Shown here piece after piece: positions 12,101 through 24,100 of a stretch of DNA of 64,000 bases. Under the pieces are notes generated by a model, which worked only from the letters and a program-made list of their open reading frames with translations, did no database searches and was not told the DNA's origin. Source of the DNA: Incurvaria masculella (Eukaryota; Arthropoda; Insecta; Lepidoptera; Incurvariidae); the NCBI GenBank assembly GCA_946894095.1, contig OX335652.1, forward strand, positions 7,587,001-7,651,000, given 5' to 3'. Made by a program: the position numbers and the translations under genes. How positions within the stretch are numbered: position 1 is the first letter of the stretch; each line of letters opens with the position of its first letter.

Positions 12101-15100
12101 CTCACCCTTACTCTTCTCAATTTTTATTAATAAAATTGTTTCAATTCTCGTTTCTCACTACCATCTCTACGCCGACGACTTGCAGCTGTATAGACATTTT
12201 CGTATTGATGACCTTGCTACTGATATAAGTCTTATGAATGTAGATCTCGATTTGGTACTAAATTGGGCTACGAGGTTTGGCCTTCTAGTCAATCCTTCTA
12301 AGTCGCAGGCAATCATTATTGGTACTCACAAACTTCTAGCTAAGCTGAATCGAGACGAGCTACCTGATCGTTTATTCAATGGCACTGTCATTCCTTACGT
12401 TAAATGCGTGAAAAACCTGGGACTCATGATCGACGAAACTCTGTCTTGGCAACCACAGGTTAGTCAAGTAAGCCGCAAAATGTTTGCTAGCATGCATACT
12501 CTGAAACTCTTAAAGAACTTTATTCCTTTCGCTACCAAAATTACGCTTGCACAATCCTTGCTTCTCCCTTTACTTGATTATGGTGACGTGTGCTATCTTG
12601 ACCTCAATCAAGAGCTCCTTAACAAACTCGACCGCCTCCTCAACGTGTGTATCCGCTACGTATTTGGGCTTCGTAAATTTGATCACATCTCTGAATTCCG
12701 AACTCGTCTTCAATGGCTCGATATTCGTCACCGAAGGAATACTCATGTCCTTTCACTTCTCTACAGCATCCTTAATGATCCCAATGCTCCCTCGTACCTT
12801 CGTAATCGGTTTTCATATCTTTGCTCACATGGTCTCCCACTTAGATCGACCGGCTCTTCGGTACTGGCCATTCCCTCGCACACATCCTCCACGTATTCAG
12901 ACTCCTTTACAGTGCACGCTGCGAGGCAGTGGAATCAGCTACCTCCCCATTTACGAAATTCCCCCTCTATCTATGTTTTTAAAAAAAATCTCAAAGCTTA
13001 TTTTCTGTCTTTATGATTTCTTTAATTTTCTCCCTTATACTTCTTTAAGTTGGTCAGTATTTATTTTTTTATTTCTTTTGCCAATATATATATTTTTTTC
13101 CTTAAAATTATATTGTATTAAGTATCATCTTTTATTTGTGTTTATAATATATATATGTAGTATTTAGTATTTATTTATTGATATTTATGTAGTTATATTT
13201 ATGTACAGTTATATAAGTTATATATTTAAGTTTAAGTATAATGTGTATTTGTTGTATATTGTGTAGGAGTTATGTTTCCTCTAAAGCTATTTCTCCATAG
13301 TTACTACTCGCACTACTGCTCACGATACCCAAAGGTAGACTGGTAGAAAATGCCTCCGGCATTAAGTTGTACCTTTTGCCCGAATGTTTTTTGAGTGCAA
13401 TAAACTTATATTAATAAATAAATAAATATTTCAAAACACTAAATTAAAGGACCAACGTGTTCACAACACTAAATCAAAGGACCAACGTAAAATGTTAAGT
13501 CACTAAAGTAGTATCACAAAATACGTTTATAAACGTCTTAATTGAAATACAGGTAATCTCCAGTCCATTACATTACTTCACTTCACTATTACCATCCTTA
13601 AACATAATATTTTTACATTAATAACTAGGTAACTCATGTGGTACGACAACGAGTCCTTAGATCACGCCACGGCCGGCCGAACCGAGAGTAAGCTTGACAC
13701 TGAATCGCCCTGCTTGCTGAACTCAATGCTTAGTTTTTAAACAAAAAAACTCAAGTGTTCGGGCAGGCGGATCTGAGGCCACGTTCGGCACCACAAGGCG
13801 CCTCGTTCCCACAATCAGTATCTTAATTACTTCCTTCGCGGCCGAGCGCGCTAACATAAACATTCATCTCGGGACTTCATAGAATTCCAAGTAGTAAACA
13901 AACGAGTAGGTGACTTGACTCCGCATAGCGCCGAAACGGCGATCCTGACTATCACACGTCCTCGTGTGCATCCTTGAACTCGCTTTGAGCTTAGTCACTG
14001 TCATCACCTGTAAAGACACAATTTTCTAAACGTACATTGCTCGGCTATCCTGCATATAAGTCTAGAAGAGGATCATGTCAAACTGTCAAGTTCCAACCAA
14101 CAGAAAACAATAACAAGTTCTTTAAGTTTTACTATAGGTCGTATAGTCAATTCGTCACTTTCACAAGAGAGTCCACTGAGACAGGAGCACCAATAAATGT
14201 CTCGCCATGAGACCCAGGTATCTTGTGGCTACTGTAATCAGCATTGCAATAACAGTAGTCCAAACACCTCCCAACAAGCTGACTCGCTCGTATTCATCAT
14301 CCACCGACAAGCTCACTCCAATAGGTAGGAATGACCCGCCGCCGACGGAATCACTCCAACAGGTAGGAATGACCCGACTCACTTGGCCAAAAGTTTTCCC
14401 CAGGCCTGGCCCTGTCCCTTAAAGTAATAGACAGACCAGGCATGCAAGCTCAACTCCACTTGTGAGTGGCCCGCATTTAAGGTACAGCCATAAACACCTC
14501 AACTGGCACTGTCACCCATGTAACAGTCCATCCACGCAAGCTCAACTTCCTCAGCGGAAGTGACCTGCTCACAACCATATATCAACCAGCACGGCCAACC
14601 ACGTGACCTCAGCCGGCCTTGTCACCCATTTGACGGCCAGCCCCGAACACAACGCTCCCTACTCATTGCTGCTGCATCACATAGTCACTGACTTTTGACT
14701 AACAGCACCAAGTAGCAGAATTGTGTCCTCGGTACTCCACCCCATCTCAGAGTGTCAATATAGCATGTCTGTCGTCTATACAAATATAATTTAAGTGCTT
14801 CATTTGCACTATCATTCATATTTGATTCTTCACCATCACTTGCTAAACCAGATAATTCGTCATCTTTGTCACTTAGCGGATTAGCTTTAATTGGAACGTC
14901 AGAGTTTGGCATCTTTCTCAGTCAGTCGTGGGAATATTCATACTTTCTGTTGCAATCTAGAGATTTTAGCAAGTATCGATTTCCTTGTAAAATTTCAATA
15001 ACCTGAAACGGTCTACGATACTTGGCCTTCAACGTGATTTGGTTTCGTTCATGATTTTTTTTTATCAATACATAGTCCCCTGTCGGATTATGTTGGCTTC

Positions 15101-18100
15101 TAGCAGCTCATGTATGTTATCATGACAAATTTTTATTTCTTCAGAACTTAGGCGGTAGAGTAGCCTTTGAACACTGCAATTACGATCGATCAAGTTAATC
15201 TCAAGTTCTCCGATGATTGCATGCCCGGTAACACTTACTTTCTATAAAAGTCATACTATGGTGATTCAACAAATCAAGAAGTTTTTTTCTTAACATTCAT
15301 CTGATACTTCGGTGTCAATATTGTTAAAATTTACGACCCCTTTACCTACATCACATAAGTGAACTGTTGCACTCCTTTTTTATGACCAGTTTTTCTTTAC
15401 ATATTTTAACCGTAAATCCTCTTGAAATTAAATCTCTACCTATGACGACATCATGATTGATAATGGCGTCAGGCACAGTCAGTCAGTCAGTCAGCGTGTA
15501 TGCTTCCACTGCCGGACACACGCCACCCCAACCCCTCTCCAGTCCTCCCGGCCCTCAGCGGTACGGCACAATAAGGGACAAAATCTACACCGGCCAATTA
15601 TTCGGTAGAGTGACCTCTGACAAAATTTTACTTTTACAAAACACGTAAGCTTTCGCATCTCCAACCAACGTTACAAAACATGGCAGTCGTTTACCATAAT
15701 AAAATATTCGCTACTGATTCCTTCATCAGAGAGCATTCGGCACCAGAGTCAAAATAGAAAATAATTGACTGACCACATCAAGGTGAGCAGTAACACACTT
15801 GGTGCTACAAATATTCACTCGACGCTGCTCCTTGAACGTGGTGGCACCTCCACTCGAACCAGGCTTCTTAGTGAGGTACGATGTGTCCGGATTTTCCACA
15901 TTTGATGCACGTAATGGTCTTGTTCTTGATGAATTATTCTTTCGGTGTGAAAACTTTCAGTATTCGTGTTGGTGTTAAGGAACAAGTTCTTGTTGCTGCA
16001 TTTGATGGATCGATGACCAGCATGTATAACAGGTCAGGTTTGGTTTTTGATCATTAGCAGTAGCAGTATTCGATGTAGATTTAGGTCATAATCGTTCACT
16101 TGTCGTTTTCTTATTTTGGCTGGCCGTTAAATATACGCACCAGCACAGCAGTAGGAGTTTCCAAGAAATCGAATCTCGCAAAGAATTCTGCTTCATTTAT
16201 TGCAAGCTCATTTCTGTGTAACACACTGGAGCAAACCAGGGTGAAGCCATTCCTTTCATTACTTCTCTGAAAGCCATAATGAGAACACTTCCAAGTAAGA
16301 GCACTGCCAGTAGCATTTTTGTTACGCAAAAATCAATGGTTTTAGTCCATGCCTTCGCATCAGCACCCAATACATCAGGACCAAATTCAGGTAGCTTCAT
16401 ATGATCTGAAATTTTTACAACGGTCTCAATGCTTCGATATGTTGCGTAATCTGACCGTTTTGTCGGTCCAGTAACATCTTGAAACATTCGGCCAGGTCAG
16501 AAGATTAATTTGCTTAATTGGATGAGCAGACGGAGTGGGCTGTTTTTGGATGCAGATCCCACTTCTGATGTCGGATCAAGAATATCAGAAGGACCGATAG
16601 TGTCCTGATAATGGTCTACATCATCATCAGATATTTGTTCAGCCATGATGAAAGTTGTATAGGTTACACAATAAGATTTTAGAGTACAATTCGCAATGCT
16701 TATTATAAGTCCGCAGATGAAACTATTAGAAACGTGCTTATATCATACCACTACCAAAAAAAGTTTGTCCCTCTGCGTTTAGTGATTATCGTCCTATTTC
16801 AATTTTACCGTTTCTATCTAAAGTTCTTGAGCGTGTAGCTCATTTCCAACTTTCCAACTACCTCTCTGTTAATTCTCTTCATGACCCTCTTCAATCTGGA
16901 TTTCGCCCATCCCATAGCACCACCTCTGCTTTGGTGAAGATTACTGACGATATTCGGCTTGCCATGGATGATCGAAAACTTACTCTTTTAGTATTGTTAG
17001 ATTTCAGTAGCGCTTTTAATTCCGTCGATTTTGACGTACTCTGTGCCATCCTTTTCTCTCTTAATATCTCTCAACCAGTAATAGATTGGTTTTCATCTTA
17101 TCTTCGTGGTCGCCAGCAATGTGCCCGTTTAGACAATGTTTACTCACCTTGGTGTGACATAACTGCTGGTGTACCTCAAGGCGGTGTTCTCTCACCCTTA
17201 CTCTTCTCAATTTTTATTAATAAAATTGTTTCAATTCTCGTTTCTCACTACCATCTCTACGCCGACGACTTGCAGCTGTATAGACATTTTCGTATTGATG
17301 ACCTTGCTACTGATATAAGTCTTATGAATGTAGATCTCGATTTGGTACTAAATTGGGCTACGAGGTTTGGCCTTCTAGTCAATCCTTCTAAGTCGCAGGC
17401 AATCATTATTGGTACTCACAAACTTCTAGCTAAGCTGAATCGAGACGAGCTACCTGATCTTTTATTCAATGGCACTGTCATTCCTTACGTTAAATGCGTG
17501 AAAAACCTGGGACTCATGATCGACGAAACTCTGTCTTGGCAACCACAGGTTAGTCAAGTAAGCCGCAAAATGTTTGCTAGCATGCATACTCTGAAACTCT
17601 TAAAGAACTTTATTCCTTTCGCTACCAAAATTACGCTTGCACAATCCTTGCTTCTCCCTTTACTTGATTATGGTGACGTGTGCTATCTTGACCTCAATCA
17701 AGAGCTCCTTAACAAACTCGACCGCCTCCTCAACGTGTGTATCCGCTACGTATTTGGGCTTCGTAAATTTGATCACATCTCTGAATTCCGAACTCGTCTT
17801 CAATGGCTCGATATTCGTCACCGAAGGAATACTCATGTCCTTTCACTTCTCTACAGCATCCTTAATGATCCCAATGCTCCCTCGTACCTTCGTAATCGGT
17901 TTTCATATCTTTGCTCACATGGTCTCCCACTTAGATCGACCGGCTCTTCGGTACTGGCCATTCCCTCGCACACATCCTCCACGTATTCAGACTCCTTTAC
18001 AGTGCACGCTGCGAGGCAGTGGAATCAGCTACCTCCCCATTTACAAAATTCCCCCTCTATCTATGTTTTTAAAAAAAATCTCAAAGCTTATTTTCTGTCT

Positions 18101-21100
18101 TTATGATTTCTTTAATTTTCTCCCTTATACTTCTTTAAGTTGGTCAGTATTTATTTTTTTATTTCTTTTGCCAATATATATATTTTTTTCCTTAAAATTA
18201 TATTGTATTAAGTATCATCTTTTATTTGTTTTTATAATATATATATGTAGTATTTAGTATTTATTTATTGATATTTATGTAGTTATATTTATGTACAGTT
18301 ATATAAGTTATATATTTAAGTTTAAGTATAATGTGTATTTGTTGTATATTGTGTAGGAGTTATGTTTCCTCTAAAGCTATTTCTCCATAGTTACTACTCG
18401 CACTACTGCTCACGATACCCAAAGGTAGACTGGTAGAAAATGCCTCCGGCATTAAGTTGTACCTTTTGCCCGAATGTTTTTTGAGTGCAATAAACTTATA
18501 TTAATAAATAAATAAATATTTCAAAACACTAAATTAAAGGACCAACGTGTTCACAACACTAAATCAAAGGACCAACGTAAAATGTTAAGTCACTAAAGTA
18601 GTATCACAAAATACGTTTATAAACGTCTTAATTGAAATACAGGTAATCTCCAGTCCATTACATTACTTCACTTCACTATTACCATCCTTAAACATAATAT
18701 TTTTACATTAATAACTAGGTAACTCATGTGGTACGACAACGAGTCCTTAGATCACGCCACGGCCGGCCGAACCGAGAGTAAGCTTGACACTGAATCGCCC
18801 TGCTTGCTGAACTCAATGCTTAGTTTTTAAACAAAAAAACTCAAGTGTTCGGGCCGGCGGATCTGAGGCCACGTTCGGCACCACAAGGCGCCTCGTTCCC
18901 ACAATCAGTATCTTAATTACTTCCATCGCGGCCGAGCGCGCTAACATAAACATTCATCTCGGGACTTCATAGAATTCCAAGTAGTAAACAAACGAGTAGG
19001 TGACTTGACTCCGCATAGCGCCGACATATATATTTCTGAGAAAAAAATAATCATTTCGGATTTCATGTGCTTCTAAAACCGTATCTATCCCGGTCTATAT
19101 GTATAGCTACTGGTACTAGCTAGATCTAAGGCTTCTTTCGACTCTTAACGCTCCTTGGTGATGCTGGCTGCTAGCGGCGGCTTGCGTTCTTCTTGCACAG
19201 TCATTAATACTTTACTTCACGTGCCACTGAAGTCAACGATACACGATATAACGATTTAACGAGCGCACCTTCTACCGTTATAAACGGAATGTTTCCAGTC
19301 TATAAAGCTTTCTTTGAAGTCTTGAACCGTTTTCTGCTTTACCTGGACCCCGTCTATCTTTTGACGAGTTCCATTCACCCTAACCAAAACTCTTCCATCT
19401 CCCTCTGCTAATAATCAATAGCCGGCATTGTCCAGGAGTCCGAAGAGCCCAAGTACGGCCAGCTGCTGGCTGCTGCGGAGCTGTGGGGGGACGAGTCGGA
19501 GCCGGCGGGAGGGGGCCGGCTGCTGCAGCGCGTCCGCACCGACCGGCACGTCATCATCGACTGGAAGCTGCGCCTGCGCTATATCATGCGCGCCGACCAT
19601 CTCGCCACAGACACATGCGATTTCGCTCTCAGTACGTTATCGATTGTCTTCCCAGATCTCGGAGCTGTCTAGCTTACAGAAGACGGTGTAATCGGGTTCT
19701 AGCTCGTACGCTCCATATGCAAATACATCTTCTGTGCTGCTTCTCAGCTGTGCTTTTGCTATAGATCGTCACATTGCTGTGTTTAGATAAGCCACATTAA
19801 CGTGGACCTAAATTAGGGTACTCATACAAACGTAGCTTACAAATAATTTGAAAATCGTTGTTGCAATTATGTCAGGCAACACATATCTGTGTCTGCATGT
19901 TTTTGTTTTTTCAGTAATTGTATCATGAATCATCTCGCTGAGAAAAAAAATGTATTTACTGTAGGATTTTCTTTTTGCTTTAATGCGATCTGTCTTAAAA
20001 AAATATATTTTGCAGACACAGATATTTCTTGCTTGGTGTTAGATATTTTAGAAATTTGGTGTTAGATAATTGGGATAGTGATTTTCAAATAATAAGTTAT
20101 CTACCGTGGGATCTACCGACCAAGAAGTATCATGAAGTGTAGGTTCTGATATGGCTGTGAAGTGCCCCGGCTGAAGTACATCGCTGCACTTTTTTCGGGG
20201 TTTACTTGAATCCTCTATCTGAGGAACCAACACCTAGGGCGTTAGCTCTGAAGGTGTCTGCAGATCGAAAGCGAAGAGGGACCTGTCCGGTAGAGGGCAG
20301 TGTCATCCGCGAAAAGAGCCAGCTCAACATCCCGCGACCGCGGGATATTGTTGGGGTTGAGATGATCGCACGGATCCTTGCGGAACTTCAGCTCGCATGG
20401 GATGAGGCGACGACGAAAGTGCCCCCTAGACAAATAGTGAAAAAATTTGTATTCTAAGATAATCCCGAAGGAAGAGTTTGTATAACACCCGGGTATGGTT
20501 TAGTTTGTATATCAAGCCACTGTGCCAGAATGTCGAATGCCTTCACCACGTGAAATAAGTGTGCTATCGTACTTTTAGGGTAACGGCGTTGGGTGAGACC
20601 CTTGAGGCTGTACTCCGTGATGCGGTTTACCTGTTGGATGCACGAGTATTTGGCCCGAAAGACCAACTGCTCGTCGATGAGGAGTTACGATGAGTTGATG
20701 TGATCCTTCAGACGTTTAAGGCTTACTTGCTCATAGATCTTCCCCAGAGAGGATAGGAGGGTAATGGGACAATAGTTTGAGAGTTCCGAGCGATGCTTGT
20801 TAGATTTGTGGATACCTATTACGGTAGCCACCTTCCAAGCCGCTGGGATCTGGATGGCTGTATTGAAAATGATGACTCAAATGCAATAAGATTAATAGGA
20901 AGGTTTTTGAGAACCTTGTTGGAAATTCCGCCAGCATCCGGTGCTTGTCGGGGGAGGAGGTCCTTATGATGAGGGATTGAACATAATAAATTATGACTTT
21001 GTATAATATGCCGCTTATGACGACCATTAACGTAACTTTAGTGACATACATAGCTTAGACTGTATTTTGCAGTCGTAAAAAAATATATGACATTTTCTCA

Positions 21101-24100
21101 TGTTTAGTACTAGTGAATTTTATTTTCGAAATTTCCAAAACAGCTTCGGTATGGGGGCTCCCCAAATGTCTGGTACCCAGGGGCCCTGTGTCTTTAAGGT
21201 GGCCCAACCCGCTCATCTCCCCATACAAAAGGGGAAAGAAGATCACGCCGATATTTCTAGTCAGAGATCCAAAACTTTGCTCAAAATAGCTTTATTTGAT
21301 CGAACTAGATGTCTGATGACCATTGGCATTGTAAAATTGTGTTTGGTTTCTAAGTTATAAGGTCCGAAAGTTCGAATTTTTCGCGCGTTTTATACAATTA
21401 CTTTGGAGGTGGATTACGCAATGATAAAGTAAGTATATCGTAAAAAGATTAGTCATCAGACATAGCTTATTTAATCAAGATTTATGATCTATTTGGTTTT
21501 TGTTAGATTTTTGACTGCAGCGGTCGTGGTTTACTTTTAGCTATAAGTCGTTTTGAAATTCAAATTTTCGTAAATCTTACCAAATCATACACTATGCACA
21601 TTGTCTTTTTTGTGGACATGTTGCATCTTCCTCATCACGGAGCCTGTCTTATTCTTTGATACAGAGAAGGTCTCAGAGCGCAACAGCACGGTTTTGTACC
21701 ATGCCCGCGAATGAGTTAGGGCCGCCGGGTTGGGCCACCTTAAGTACGCAGTGACCCTCGGACGTTTGTCGCACTGAGCAGCCCCCTCGGTCTAGCCGAG
21801 TCGGCCGGCAAAACTGAGCCAACCGCAGAGCGTCGATCTTCGTGGAGCCAACTTATCTTTTACATATTTAGTTTCACTCAAAACCGTCATGAGCCGTACA
21901 TTACGAAAAGCTATCGCCGCCACTGCATTTTCGTGAGCAGACGTGACCGAGAGCCGGACCCCTTCCTCCGCATAAATCCGGTTTAAGAAAGCTCCCTCAA
22001 TAGTTAGTTATGAAGATTAGTTATCTATGATAGTTTATATACTAGACGGGCGATATCCATATAATCACTGTTACCGATGCGAGTGTCTTTGCGTTTTAAA
22101 GTTACGAGTTAATTTTGTTAAAAGTTATCTGAGCCAGGGGTCATGTTAACTCGCCCGATTTGTAGTCACCATGCTCGGCAGAGGCAGTTTCCCTATCAAC
22201 CGAGTATTTGCCTCGCGTGGTTATGACGATGTCAAGCCATGAATGAATTATGTTTTTTAATACAAATTATTTGTAGATTACGACTTTTTAACATCTCCGA
22301 AATCTTCGCTGAGGGAGGAGTACTTAATATAGATTCCAATTTCAGGTGCTGAGGAGTTCCTGGACGAGAAAATGGCAATGATAGTCCCGGCTGGCAGTCC
22401 ATATTTGGGGATCATAAATACAGAGTGAGTTAGAAAGGAAGAAAAACCAAGCCAAGGCCGAGTGCGAGCAGGACTCGCACACGAACACCATCGTACTAAA
22501 TGTATCACAAAAAATCAGGTTTTTTGAAAAATCAAGATAGTAAGAATGAATGAGAAACATCAAATTATTTCCATTTAGAACTTCCGAAACATTTATTGGC
22601 TGTTTAAAAAATAAATTAAAAGCATGTTTCTCCAGAACCTTTCTGCATTTGCACTGCAATATTACAACTCTAGTAAGTAAGTACCGTTCTCTTAAGTTTT
22701 GTATAAAATATGTACAAATTATATACACAAACATACCTCGTTGATCGCTCTTCCCATTAGTAAAGCTGTTCTGTTAGAAAAAGTAAGCGCCACCGCCGCC
22801 CCCCCCCCCCCTCCAGCCGCCGCCCTCCCGCCGAGCCGCGCGTAGCTTTCCGGTTTGTATGACAGCCACAACTTAGCGTAAGCGGAACTGAATTCTATGT
22901 AGCCTATCCTAGTTCCTGGGTAGTTAAATGTACGTGTACTAAGTTTCATTTAATTCGGAGGATCGGTTTAAGAGTTATGGAGGAACATACATACATACAT
23001 ACATACAGAAATTATTTCTTAAAATTGTCAATTTAATTTTAGCATCATACATAAAGTCTACAAACGAAGTATCTTAGAAAACAAAGCAACTTACTCCATG
23101 GACACCCCTTACAGATTTATTATTAACTAGTACTAACCGCGGTAACCGGCTCCGCTCGGGTTAGTGTCGGCTAAATTATTTCATGGATAAAAAGTAGCCC
23201 ACATGGCTGGTCAACTGGGTCAAACTGGTCCAGGACAATGTATCCATCTACCAAATTTAGTCAAGATCGTTTGAGCCGAAATAGCATGATTTGATGAGAA
23301 ACATCCAATAATTCCCATTTAGAGTTTCGTTGACATTTGGTGGCTGTTTAAAAAATAAGCGTTTACCGCCAGAACCTTTCTGAACTTGCACTGCTACATA
23401 GCTTACCTAGTAAGTAAGTAACGTGTAACCTAGGTAAATTTTGCGTGGACTCCAACCCACCAGACCAACGGACGGACAGCGGAGGCTTAGTAAAAGGGTT
23501 CCGTTGGCACCCTTTGTTTTTTTTTTATGTGACTGAACATGGATGGCTAATACCACAAGTTCTGTCATGGTATTAGCCCAACACACCACATGGGAACTAG
23601 GTGCCATGCCAGGACCCTCCTTTTATTGCACGGCTACATTGAACTGGATGGAAAACACGGACAATTTTCATTGCAGCTTCGACCATCGTTCATCCGATGC
23701 GATGGTACCAACCCGGGCGGGATAAACCCTACCAACTAGTAAGTAAGGAAGGGGACCTACAGCTTAACGTGGAATCCGAACCACGGCCAGCCTCTCTCAA
23801 CGGTCGAATGGTCACCCATCCAAGACCAGACCGGACCCAGCGTTGCTTAACTTCGGAGAGCGATCGCCGAAGTGTCGCGCCACTGGGCCACTGAGACTAC
23901 AAAAAGGGTTTTAGGGTGTACTGAACCCTAAAATTTATTTATGAACAGTTTTAACGTTCTTGATAAACAGCTACCTACTTAGTGTAATTTCGGATTCATA
24001 ACATTGTTTGCAAGAAGCCACAGAAACGCTGTACAAATTGTAGAAATTTATACAGCGTTTTATTATGCATTTATATTATGAAAACACTACGAATATGTTT

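Larger units (their letters stand above)
8179..19026. repeat. Tandem LTR-body-LTR-body-LTR array, period 5090
   Basis: Two direct repeats of 5090 bp plus an extra LTR, with one pair of outer target duplications. Single integration followed by recombination, not two insertions. Confidence 0.85.

Noticed and set aside
12547..13167. 206-codon ORF overlapping the reverse transcriptase
   Set aside because: Shifted frame over the RT coding region and 3' UTR; the RT motifs are in the other frame.
8179..19026. Assembly duplication as the sole explanation of the 5090-bp tandem
   Set aside because: The copies differ at several bases and the middle LTR is a mosaic; still needs read-level confirmation.
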